This document shows, in pieces, positions 25,847 to 33,180 of a DNA stretch of 64,000 bases. Where the stretch lies: assembly GCA_036522235.1 (NCBI GenBank), contig DATDGG010000191.1, positions 8,019-72,018 on the forward strand, read 5' to 3'. The notes under the pieces were generated by a model. That model searched no databases, was not told where the DNA came from, and saw nothing but the letters and a program-made list of their open reading frames with translations. Both the position numbers and the translations under genes were made by a program. This stretch comes from VAZQ01 sp036522235 (lineage in GTDB: Bacteria; Pseudomonadota; Alphaproteobacteria; Rhizobiales; Xanthobacteraceae). Numbering within the stretch: position 1 is the first letter of the stretch; every line of letters begins with the position of its first letter.

Positions 25847-26739
25847 TCGTCAAGGGCGTGCGAGTCGACGATACGTTTGCGGAAGCCTTCGAGATGCGCG
25901 CCACGGCGCTCACCATCACCGCCGACGCTGCTCACTGGGCCCGGCAGGCCGCGGTGACGATGACGGGGTTTGGAACATCGGTCATCGGCTGCGGTTGCGA
26001 GGCCGGGATCGATCGGGAATTGGCGCCGAAAGAAACGCCGGACGGGCGGTTCGGCGTACGCGTGCTTCTGTTCGCGGTCTCCACAACGGAATTGCAGAAG
26101 CAGCTGCAGAACCGGGTGGCTCAATGTGTGCTCACGAGCCCGGGCTCGGCCTGCTACGCCGGGCTGCAAGGCGAGGAGTCGCTCAAGCTCGGCAATGCCG
26201 TGCGTTTTTTTGGTGACGGGTGGCAGATTTCCAAGCGCTTGGGGGGCAAGCGTTACTGGCGCGTGCCTGTGATGGACGGGGAGTTCGTGTGCGAAGCCAC
26301 GACGGGTCTCACCAAACGGGCGGTCGGCGGCGGCAATCTGCTGATCATGGGCGCCAGCGCCCAGCCGACACTGGCTGCGGCCGAAGCGGCAGTCAAGGCG
26401 ATCAGTGCGGTGCCCGATGTCATCATGCCATTTCCGGGCGGTATCGCTCGGTCGGGATCGAAGGTCGGTTCGAAATATAAGGCACGCGCATCGACCAACG
26501 AGGCATATTGCCCAACGCTCAGGGGAACTGTGAACAGCGCGCTGGATGAGGATATCGCCTCGGTGCTCGAGATCGTCATCGATGGACTGACGCGTGAGGC
26601 AGTCGCCGCCGCGATGCGGGCCGGAATTGCGGCAGTCGTCAAGCTTGGCCCCAAGCGGGGCGCCGTGCGCCTCGGCGCTGGCAACTACGGCGGCAAGCTC
26701 GGCCCTTACCATTTTCATCTGAAGGATTTGCGACCGTGA
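25834..26739 (+). CDS. fhcD: Formylmethanofuran:H4MPT formyltransferase subunit D
   Basis: FhcD (Ftr family) moves the formyl group from H4MPT to methylofuran within the Fhc complex. It has 301 residues. Conserved blocks are VDDTFAEAFEMRATALTITA, VIGCGCEAGIDRE, RFGVRVLLF, PDVIMPFPGGIARSGSKVGSKYK and STNEAYCPTLRG. It overlaps fhcA by 13 bases and fhcC by 4 (GTGA). Confidence 0.96.
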   Translation: MRELIVKGVRVDDTFAEAFEMRATALTITADAAHWARQAAVTMTGFGTSVIGCGCEAGIDRELAPKETPDGRFGVRVLLFAVSTTELQKQLQNRVAQCVLTSPGSACYAGLQGEESLKLGNAVRFFGDGWQISKRLGGKRYWRVPVMDGEFVCEATTGLTKRAVGGGNLLIMGASAQPTLAAAEAAVKAISAVPDVIMPFPGGIARSGSKVGSKYKARASTNEAYCPTLRGTVNSALDEDIASVLEIVIDGLTREAVAAAMRAGIAAVVKLGPKRGAVRLGAGNYGGKLGPYHFHLKDLRP

Positions 26740-27548
26740 AGCCGCTGGTGTTGACGTTGCGGGAGCAGCCCGAGCAGCGGCTCGATCTATCGCCGTTGGT
26801 GCCGCATCGGCTCGCCGGCAAAACGGCTACGGAGATTGATGGGCTAGAGCTACAGACGACCCGTCGTCGCGTGACAGTTGGCGACGTCTTTCGCATCGCG
26901 CCCGGCGACCCTCAGGGGATGCGCATCGAAAATGCCTGCGATCGGCTCGATCTGGTGGGACATGGAATGGCGGGCGGCGAGATCGTGGTCGAGGGCGACG
27001 TCGGAAATCAGGTCGGGCGGCTGATGACGGGCGGGCGGCTGACGATCAAGGGCAGCGTGGGCTTGTGGGCAGCGTCGGGGATGAGGGGCGGTCAAATCGA
27101 AATTGAGGATACCGCCGGTGATTGGCTGGGCGGCCCGCTCGGGGGCGAGATGGCGGGCATGCGCGGCGGGGTCGTCGTTGTTCGGGGCAACGCCGGCGAT
27201 CGCGCCGGCGATCGTATGCGCCGAGGCACGATCATCGTTGAAGGCAACGCCGGTAATCACGCCGGGAGCCGCATGATTGCCGGGACGGTGATCATATGTC
27301 GCACCGCCGGCTCGCTCCCGGGCTATCTCATGCGCCGTGGTACCATCGTGCTCGGGCATGGCTGCGATGAATGGTCGCCGACGTTCCTCGATTGCGGTGT
27401 CCACGACCTGGTTGCGTCCAAGCTGCTGGCGGCGTTCGTCAGGGATTACAGCGCCCGAGCCGCCGCCGTCTTCCGATCCCCGCTGAGGCGATTCGCCGGC
27501 GACACGGCAGTGCTCGGGAAAGGCGAGATTTTCTGCGCGGAAAGGTGA
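26736..27548 (+). CDS. fhcC: Formyltransferase/hydrolase complex subunit C
   Basis: FhcC (FwdC family) has 270 residues. Its middle is a right-handed beta-helix built from repeats of the form GGxIxVxGxxGxxxGxxMxxG, about seven between residues 75 and 225 (for example GGEIVVEGDVGNQVGRLM and GTIIVEGNAGNHAGSRM). The GTG at 26736 overlaps the fhcD stop. It holds the Fhc complex together. The gene order B-A-D-C is complete. Confidence 0.95.
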   Translation: MKPLVLTLREQPEQRLDLSPLVPHRLAGKTATEIDGLELQTTRRRVTVGDVFRIAPGDPQGMRIENACDRLDLVGHGMAGGEIVVEGDVGNQVGRLMTGGRLTIKGSVGLWAASGMRGGQIEIEDTAGDWLGGPLGGEMAGMRGGVVVVRGNAGDRAGDRMRRGTIIVEGNAGNHAGSRMIAGTVIICRTAGSLPGYLMRRGTIVLGHGCDEWSPTFLDCGVHDLVASKLLAAFVRDYSARAAAVFRSPLRRFAGDTAVLGKGEIFCAER

Positions 27549-27606
27549 AGCCCTCGTTGGCTGCGATCGCAGCTATGACGATTATCGGTTGATCGGCGAG
27601 TGGGGA

Positions 27607-27778
27607 ATGGCTATGGGCATGATCGAGTTGATTGTGTCGGTATGCGTACTTTCGCAGCCCAATCAATGCCAGGATCAACATCTCAGGTTTGCGTCAAGCC
27701 TGTCGGTCCGGCAGTGCGTCAGGAGCGCGCGCGCCCAATGTCGCGGCGCGAGTATGCGGATAGTTGGGAGGAATTTTG
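27607..27778 (+). pseudogene. Possible remnant of a small conserved protein gene
   Basis: Between fhcC and folP a frame reads MIELIVSVCVLSQPNQCQDQ then HLRFASSLSVRQCV. This resembles the first half of a family of about 65-residue rhizobial proteins of the type IELVVSVC...C.D..L.F......QC. After QCV the match is lost and the frame runs into folP, so a frameshifted remnant is likely. The recognition is from memory and is tentative. Confidence 0.25.
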
Positions 27779-28615
27779 ATGCGCGCCGAATTGCGCGCGA
27801 AGCGCGATGCCTTTCTGAGCACGATAGGCTCCCGTCCTGTCGTCATGGGAATTCTGAATTTGACCCCGGACTCGTTCTCCGATGGAGGTCGGTTCCACAC
27901 TTTCGATGCCGCCATCGCTCACGCAAAGACGATGGTCGCCCAGGGCTGTGACATCGTCGATATCGGTGGGGAGTCGACACGACCTGCGGCCACTCCTGTG
28001 CCTGAAGCGGATGAATTCGGACGCATCGAGCCGATCTTGATGGAATTGGCGCGCGTTCTCGACGCGCCGCTGTCGATCGATACTTACAAGTCCGCCGTCG
28101 CGGCGAGGGCCGTCGAGATCGGCGCGATCCTGGTCAACGACGTTTGGGGACTGCAAAAGGACCCAAGGATGGCCGACGTGGTCGCGGAAACGGAAGCGGC
28201 GGTCGTCATCATGCACAATCGGGCGGAGAGGGACGAGACAGTCGATATTTTCGCTGACATTCGGCGCTTCTTCGATCGCTCGCTGGCGCTCGCGGCGAGG
28301 GCGGGCATACCGAGAGAATACCTTATCCTCGATCCCGGTGTGGGCTTCGGCAAGACCGCGCGCCAGAACGTCGAAGCCTTGGCGCGGATCCCCGATCTCA
28401 AGGAATACGGGCTGCCAATTCTTGTCGGCGCATCGCGCAAGACTTTTCTCGGCTCGCTGACCGGCGACGGCATTGAAGGCACTCTCGCCGGAACCCTAGC
28501 AGTCAGTCTTGCCGCAGCCGCCGGCGGCGCCTTGCTCTTCCGGATCCACGACGTTGCCGAGCACGTCGCGGCTCTCAGGGTGTTCCAGACGATCCGCAAC
28601 AGTGCCGGACATTGA
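27779..28615 (+). CDS. folP: Dihydropteroate synthase
   Basis: TIM-barrel enzyme of 278 residues. Signatures are VMGILNLTPDSFSDGG, DIVDIGGESTRPAATPV, SIDTYKSAVAARAVEIGAILVNDVWG, LILDPGVGFGKT and ILVGASRKTFLG. The start at 27779 follows a GGGAGG ribosome site. FolP normally joins 4-aminobenzoate to hydroxymethyldihydropterin. Its place at the end of the fhc operon, with mptG nearby, suggests that this copy works on the H4MPT side or that the pathways share it. A separate DHPS-like protein lies at 43799. Confidence 0.93.
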   Translation: MRAELRAKRDAFLSTIGSRPVVMGILNLTPDSFSDGGRFHTFDAAIAHAKTMVAQGCDIVDIGGESTRPAATPVPEADEFGRIEPILMELARVLDAPLSIDTYKSAVAARAVEIGAILVNDVWGLQKDPRMADVVAETEAAVVIMHNRAERDETVDIFADIRRFFDRSLALAARAGIPREYLILDPGVGFGKTARQNVEALARIPDLKEYGLPILVGASRKTFLGSLTGDGIEGTLAGTLAVSLAAAAGGALLFRIHDVAEHVAALRVFQTIRNSAGH

Positions 28616-28617
28616 TT

Positions 28618-28965
28618 TCAAATGCGACAATCGGTCAGTTGCCTCTCCTCTATCGAGAAAATGGCACCGGCCTTCACCTCCACATCGCGCACGATGCAGA
28701 CGCGGCCGATCTTATCGGCAAGCTTGATGTCGTAGCGTCCTGGTTCAATGCCGGTAATCCGCAGCCGTTCGTCGTGATCAACCGTCCCATCGCGATCGTT
28801 CTTGCATTGGTTGGGACCCCATGCATCTTTACCAGCCGGCGACATCTGTAGGTTCGTGATCGTATGCAAAGTGAGATTCCAGAACCGGACGTCCCCGCGA
28901 TCCTGGGCCATCGCGGTACAGCCGATCAGTCCGAGGGCAATCGAGCCAAGCAATAAGTTGCGCAT
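28618..28965 (-). CDS. Small exported protein of unknown function
   Basis: Protein of 115 residues with a signal sequence (MRNLLLGSIALGLIGCTAMAQ). The GLIGC stretch could be a lipobox, but an AMA-Q site also fits. The mature part DVRFWNLTLHTITNLQMSPAGKDAWG and the later YDIKL resemble small exported proteins with a 'vN.T..tI..l..Sp...d.WG' core. ATG 28965 has AAGGAGG five bases upstream. It faces folP convergently, and the pentapeptide protein lies upstream on the same strand. Confidence 0.7.
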   Translation of the reverse strand: MRNLLLGSIALGLIGCTAMAQDRGDVRFWNLTLHTITNLQMSPAGKDAWGPNQCKNDRDGTVDHDERLRITGIEPGRYDIKLADKIGRVCIVRDVEVKAGAIFSIEERQLTDCRI

Positions 28966-29019
28966 ATTCACCTCCTTGAGACCGTGCTTTGCGTGCGCGG
29001 CGCAACCGCGGTGCGCGAT

Positions 29020-29823
29020 TCATTCGCGCAAGAGGCGGTCGATGTTCTGCGCCTTGTCGAGGTTCTTGGCAGCGTCGAGCCCGATCGGCGCTATGAGCCT
29101 CGTCGATACGAGGTCCGCTCCGAGGAAATCGGTGCCGACAATCGTGACGCCGGTAAGCGTCGCTCCGCCCAGTGCGGCGCCCCTCAGCGAGGCGTTGGTC
29201 AGATCCGTATTCCTGAGAGATGCGAATTCGAGGTCGACCCGCGATAGATCCGCGTCGCGCAAGTTCGCGCGCTCGAGATTGGCAGATTTCAGCACGGCGC
29301 GCATGAGCCCCATGGATTGGTTCTTCATGTCGGCACTGAGGTTGGAACCAACGAGCGTGGCGCCCACCAGGCGCGCCCCGGTAAGATCGGCTGCGATGCG
29401 GGCACCCGAGAGATCGGCTCCATCGAGCGTCGCCCGCTGCATTTGGGCAGCGAAAATCTTCGCCTCTTTGAGGCTCGCTCGGCTGAGATCGGCCTCCAGA
29501 AGCCAAGCCTGATCGAGTATCGCACGGTCAAGCTTCGCATCGGCGAGCTTGGTCCTGTTGAGCTTGGCGGCGCGGAACACCGCGCCGGAGAGATCGAGAC
29601 CGGAGAGATCGAGGCCCGAGAGCCTCCTGCCGGTGAAATCGGCCGGCTGTGCCGATGTCGCCGCGGCGATCGCGGCCTCGACGTCTGCGCGCGTCATCTC
29701 GGCGGAAACCATCTCGGGCGATGTCGCGTCGATGTGCCGCATCATGTCCTGCGCCGCCGCAGAGGTGGCGGAGATGATGCCGGTCATCCCCAATACAGCC
29801 GCCCAAATCGCTGCGTGTCGCAT
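29020..29823 (-). CDS. Exported pentapeptide-repeat protein
   Basis: Protein of 267 residues with an N-terminal signal peptide (AAIWAAVLGMTGIISATSAAAQ). From about residue 62 to 250 it consists of pentapeptide repeats of the A(D/N)LxX type (LSGLDLSGLDLSGAVFRAAKLNRTKL... and later copies), which form a right-handed quadrilateral beta-helix. Such proteins are often cytosolic; export to the periplasm is less usual. It lies 55 bases upstream of the small exported protein, so the pair may be one operon. The function is unknown. Confidence 0.85.
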   Translation of the reverse strand: MRHAAIWAAVLGMTGIISATSAAAQDMMRHIDATSPEMVSAEMTRADVEAAIAAATSAQPADFTGRRLSGLDLSGLDLSGAVFRAAKLNRTKLADAKLDRAILDQAWLLEADLSRASLKEAKIFAAQMQRATLDGADLSGARIAADLTGARLVGATLVGSNLSADMKNQSMGLMRAVLKSANLERANLRDADLSRVDLEFASLRNTDLTNASLRGAALGGATLTGVTIVGTDFLGADLVSTRLIAPIGLDAAKNLDKAQNIDRLLRE

Positions 29824-30008
29824 CGTGGTGCTTCCGACCTCAGCCTTCGATATCGAGCCGTCGTGGCCGCCGGCAGGCTGACGACCCCATTATGGCCCCG
29901 GGCGTCGATGCGAGATCGCGCCCTTCGGATCACGTTCGCGCGACTATCGGGTCGAGCCAGAGGATGAAGTTTCCGCGCGCCAGGATCGGTCGTTGACAGA
30001 GTCGACGA

Positions 30009-30686
30009 TCAACGCTTGCTTCTGTTGCGCCCGACCAATCGCTCGACCGCGGACGGCAAATCCGCCATCGAACGAATGACCGTATCGGCGCCCGCCGCGG
30101 CGAGGCGTCGAGCCAAATCATCGCTTGCGTGGCTTGCGCCCGCGAATCCGATCGCGGCCATGCCTGCAGCCCGGGCGGCTTCGACGCCGCGGGTCGAATC
30201 TTCAATGACGACGCAGCCTGAAGGGTCTTCGCCGAGGGAGCGAGCAGCCAACAGGAAGAGATCCGGTGCGGGTTTACCGCTTGCGACCTGCACTGCGCTG
30301 AAGACATCGTTTCCGAACAATGGCGAGAGACCAGTCAACTCAAGCGAAAGCATCAGGCGGTCGGGTGGCGATGACGAAGCCACACATCGTCGATAGGGCA
30401 AGGCCGCGATAGCTTCCCTTACGCCAGCGACCGCCGTGAGCTCGCGGCGAAAGTCGCCCAGCAGTTGGCGCGCGGCCTGGTATCCCAGCTGTTCGGGAAT
30501 CGGGCGACACAAGATTTCTTCGGCCCGCGCCAGCACGTCCTTCACGCCGTATCCAGTGAAGACCAGCACGGCCTCTTCGGTGGTCATCGGGCGACCGAGT
30601 TTGGTCATGAGCTCGGCCAGCCTTGCGCAGGCGAGGCGCTCCGAATCGACGAGGACGCCGTCACAGTCGAAGATGAGGAGAGTCAT
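30009..30686 (-). CDS. HAD-family phosphatase
   Basis: Protein of 225 residues of the beta-phosphoglucomutase/phosphoglycolate phosphatase-like HAD group. Motif I LLIFDCDGVLVDSE, motif II ASSSP, motif III SGKPAPDLFLLA and motif IV GCVVIEDSTRGVEAARAAGM are all present, and the cap domain lies at about residues 15-80. I chose ATG 30686, which puts motif I at the N-terminus; the longer frame adds a non-homologous segment. The substrate is unknown. Confidence 0.88.
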   Translation of the reverse strand: MTLLIFDCDGVLVDSERLACARLAELMTKLGRPMTTEEAVLVFTGYGVKDVLARAEEILCRPIPEQLGYQAARQLLGDFRRELTAVAGVREAIAALPYRRCVASSSPPDRLMLSLELTGLSPLFGNDVFSAVQVASGKPAPDLFLLAARSLGEDPSGCVVIEDSTRGVEAARAAGMAAIGFAGASHASDDLARRLAAAGADTVIRSMADLPSAVERLVGRNRSKR

Positions 30687-31203
30687 GTCGGTGCATAGAC
30701 GGTCATGGGTTACTCCGTCGCTCGGCATCACCAGCTCGTCGTTGATCTTGTAGGTACTGGCTTGCGGTGCGTAGCCGTTGCAGCGGCGAATTTGGTCGCC
30801 CCGAGTTCCAATCTGAAGCATTTCGGTAACAGTCGCCAAAAAAATATGCACGACTGCTTTGCCGAGTGGCATTTCATGCGGCTTGGGCGTAAACACGAAC
30901 GCGGCTTCCGGCTTCAACGATGTCAGTCTCAGGGCGCGCTGACGTTTCTTCGGAGGTCAAGCGGGGCGAGAAGAGAAAAATCATCCCTCTCACCCCACTC
31001 GGCTGTGACACGCTGCCGGAAGGTTGCCCCATTGCAAGTGTCGGCCTCTTCGAAAGGCCAGCGACGACTCAAGTCGCGACCGTGAAACTCCGGGCTCCTG
31101 CAACGCACGTCGTTGTGGGTGTTCTCGCCAATAGACATTGAAATCCAAGGGGGCCAACGAAGAATTGCGACACTTGTCAACGTCTGCATCGGAGGACACG
31201 CAG
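30687..31203. other. Long leader region before the outer-membrane protein gene
   Basis: More than 500 bases without a supportable gene. The right half holds the first copy of the structured element (30905-31022), then two further hairpins: GGCCT/AGGCC at 31043-31059 and GCGAC/GTCGC at 31061-31077. Short open frames crossing the element lack ribosome sites and are taken as spurious. Confidence 0.5.
30905..31022 (+). promoter_or_regulatory. Structured leader element, copy A (riboswitch-like)
   Basis: A 118-nt element, found again before xoxF. The closing stem is CTTCCGGC (30905-30912) with GCCGGAAG (31015-31022). Hairpin 1 is GATGTCAG (30919-30926) with CTGACGTT (30939-30946), using two G-U pairs. 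Hairpin 2 is GGGGCGAGA (30963-30971) with TCTCACCCC (30988-30996), with one C-A mismatch. Blocks shared with copy B include CTGACGTTTCTTCG and CTGTGACACGCTGCCGGAA. It lies about 180 bases before the GTG at 31204. An mRNA leader fold is inferred from the paired changes between copies. Confidence 0.6.
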
Positions 31204-32112
31204 GTGACAAGAAAAACGCAAGTGACGAACAACTCGATTGTGTTGGCGACAGCATGCGCGATGTCGCTTTGCGCCACCGCCCCGGTTGCTTTGGCCGGGT
31301 CCGTCACACAGCCGGGTGAAACCGTGGGAGTTGCAGCCGGTGCTCCTCTCCCCGAGGGGCTCTATTTCGTCAACACCGCGGACTGGGGCAACAGGAGCGG
31401 CGTCAACACGGCTGTCGGCGTAGATATTCCGGTTGTTGCCTGGTCGACTCCTTGGAAGATCTTCGGCGCCCGGGTGCAATTCTTGGCGGCTACGCCGGTG
31501 ATCGAAGTCGGCGTCCACAATACGACTTATCTGCGCAGCATCTACAATCCGCTCGTCTCCGGCCAATTGGCCTGGGACCTCGGAAACGGATGGGGCTTCA
31601 GCTATTTGCTTGGGGCCTACTTTGACGTGCATGAAGAGCTCGCCTGGAGCTCGACCTCGCTCAACCAGCGGTTCGCGCTGAGCTATGCTGGCAACGGCTG
31701 GAACCTCACCGCGAACCTCATCTACGGCATACAATTCGACAAGGTCACGGGTCGACCGCAAATATCGCCGTGTCCAGTCCCGTTTGGATTGAATGGTTGC
31801 AATCCGGACTTCCTGAACGTCGACCTGACGGCGACCAAGAGTTTCGGCAAGTGGGCGATCGGTCCGGTTGCCTTCGGCTCTACCGATTTGACCACGCCGA
31901 TTGCCGGCTATCAGAGGCAAAGCCAGTTCGCCTTGGGTGGCCTCGTGGGATACGACTTCGGTCCGATCACCGTGCAAGGCTACGTTACTTCGGACGTGTA
32001 CGAGAAAAATTATGGCGGCTTTGACACCCGCGTGTGGGGGCGATTGATCATCCCCATCTGGAATCCTGCAGCTCCGGCTCCAGCGCCAAAGCCGCTTTAT
32101 CGGAAAGGCTGA
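31204..32112 (+). CDS. Outer-membrane beta-barrel protein (phenol-MetA/SphA-like family)
   Basis: Protein of 302 residues with a signal peptide (TNNSIVLATACAMSLCATAPVALAG). The mature part has alternating aromatic beta-strands (EGLYFVNTADWG, WGFSYLLGAYFDVHEE, YDFGPITVQGYVTSDVYEKNYGGFDTRVWGRLIIPIW) typical of the 'transporter' family once linked to meta-cleavage clusters. I chose GTG 31204, which has GGAGG upstream. It shares its leader element with xoxF, so joint control and a role in substrate, PQQ or lanthanide passage through the outer membrane are possible; that is inference. Confidence 0.78.
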   Translation: MTRKTQVTNNSIVLATACAMSLCATAPVALAGSVTQPGETVGVAAGAPLPEGLYFVNTADWGNRSGVNTAVGVDIPVVAWSTPWKIFGARVQFLAATPVIEVGVHNTTYLRSIYNPLVSGQLAWDLGNGWGFSYLLGAYFDVHEELAWSSTSLNQRFALSYAGNGWNLTANLIYGIQFDKVTGRPQISPCPVPFGLNGCNPDFLNVDLTATKSFGKWAIGPVAFGSTDLTTPIAGYQRQSQFALGGLVGYDFGPITVQGYVTSDVYEKNYGGFDTRVWGRLIIPIWNPAAPAPAPKPLYRKG

Positions 32113-32134
32113 ATTCAGCCTGCCGACCAAGTCT

Positions 32135-32165
32135 GCCCGGACGCTCCGGCGTCCGGGCGTCTTTT
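32135..32165 (+). terminator. Rho-independent terminator after the outer-membrane protein gene
   Basis: A perfect 10-bp stem, GCCCGGACGC (32135-32144) with GCGTCCGGGC (32149-32158) and a TCCG loop, is followed by GTCTTTT. It lies 22 bases after the stop at 32112, so the barrel gene is probably its own transcription unit. Confidence 0.88.
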
Positions 32166-32279
32166 GGTTTCGGCAATCGGCGGCCGAATGTCGGCGAGCA
32201 GCGAGCCACTTGAGCGCATTCTTTGAGCGCATATGATGATGGCGCGCAAGATCGTGTGCTTGTCCGACGTTGTCCTCGG

Positions 32280-32648
32280 ATGTTCGCGATGACGCTCATT
32301 GAAGCTGCACGGGGCTTCGGCTTGGTGCTCACGGCGGTGGCCGGTGTCGCCGCTCCAATCGCCGCGGCCGAGCTCAACGATTATCCCACCGCGGCACGCG
32401 CCGACTACGTGTTCGCCTGCATGAAGACAAACGGTGAGACGCGGCAGGCCTTGGAGCGGTGTTCATGCTCCATCGACGTGATCGCATCAATCCTGCCCTA
32501 CGACCGCTATGTCGCGGCGGAAACCGTCCTGAGCTTGTCGCAGGTGCCGGGCCGGTTCGGTGCCATGTTCCAGACGCCCGAACAGGCCAAAATGGCAACC
32601 AATGAGCTCCGGCGTGCGCAGGCCGAGGCCGAGGTTCGTTGTTTCTAG
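32280..32648 (+). CDS. Small exported protein of the methanol dehydrogenase region
   Basis: Protein of about 122 residues with a signal sequence (GFGLVLTAVAGVAAPIAAAE). The mature part is helical with conserved-looking Cys: YVFACMKTNGETRQALERCSCSIDVIASILPYDRYVAAETVLSL, ending in EAEVRCF. Similar small proteins occur near PQQ-dependent dehydrogenases, to my recollection. A periplasmic disulfide-bonded helper is a reasonable guess. The start could also be ATG 32289. Confidence 0.65.
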   Translation: MFAMTLIEAARGFGLVLTAVAGVAAPIAAAELNDYPTAARADYVFACMKTNGETRQALERCSCSIDVIASILPYDRYVAAETVLSLSQVPGRFGAMFQTPEQAKMATNELRRAQAEAEVRCF

Positions 32649-33180
32649 TTTGTCGCGCTCGGATCGTTGCACCTCCGCGCTCGTCGGCACATCATCCCCG
32701 CGTCCCGGTGCCGCAAGTAGCCCGAAGCAGAGGTCGGGTGTGACAGAGTGCCTCACGCCTATTTGAACGTATGCTCGGCTCGGCGGTGCCGGGATGACCC
32801 GGGCGCCCGTCCTCGATTCATTGCCCATTAAACGGCGAGAGGTATCGAGAGGTATCGAGGTAAAATGGCCACGAAGAGGCTTGCTCCCCCAAGGCAACGT
32901 GGAACGCGGCGGGGGCGATTTGACACAAGGTTTCTGTTGCGGTCGGCGAAAGGCGGACATAGACTTTTGGTTACGGTTTCCGGCTTCAAGAACGTCAGCT
33001 CATCGGGAATCCTGACGTTTCTTCGTAGGTTGGGCGGGGCACAAGCGCAGATGCCCCTCGTGCCTCGCTACGCTGTGACACGCTGCCGGAAACTCTTCCC
33101 ATCCAAACGGGTGCCGACACGCGGCACTGTGAGTGTTGTCGTGTCGATCCACTCGCGACAAAAGTCGCAGGGAGGTCTTG
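32649..33180. other. Leader region of xoxF
   Basis: About 530 bases without a supportable gene. It holds a tandem GAGAGGTATC repeat (32837-32856) and a TTGACA hexamer at 32920-32925 that could be a -35 element without a good -10 partner. The second structured element (32976-33093) follows, then a hairpin GCGAC/GTCGC (33155-33168) directly before the GGAGG ribosome site of xoxF. Confidence 0.5.
32976..33093 (+). promoter_or_regulatory. Structured leader element, copy B, upstream of xoxF (riboswitch-like)
   Basis: The same architecture as copy A. The closing stem is GTTTCCGGC (32976-32984) with GCCGGAAAC (33085-33093); a C-G pair of copy A is here T-A. Hairpin 1 is AACGTCAG (32991-32998) with CTGACGTT (33012-33019), fully paired. 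Hairpin 2 is GGGGCA (33036-33041) with TGCCCC (33052-33057), whose upper part differs from copy A yet still pairs. The spacing of shared blocks is kept (33 bases, then 61 versus 64). It ends 87 bases before the xoxF ATG. The ligand or signal is unknown. Confidence 0.62.

Noticed and set aside
30705..31141. Two plus-strand frames running through structured element A
   Set aside because: No ribosome site, biased composition, and the element's conservation follows base pairing and not codons.
32690..32800. Possible third copy of the structured element (GTCGGGTGTGACAGAGTGCC)
   Set aside because: Only a short stretch resembles the CTGTGACAC block. The closing stem and hairpin 1 are missing.
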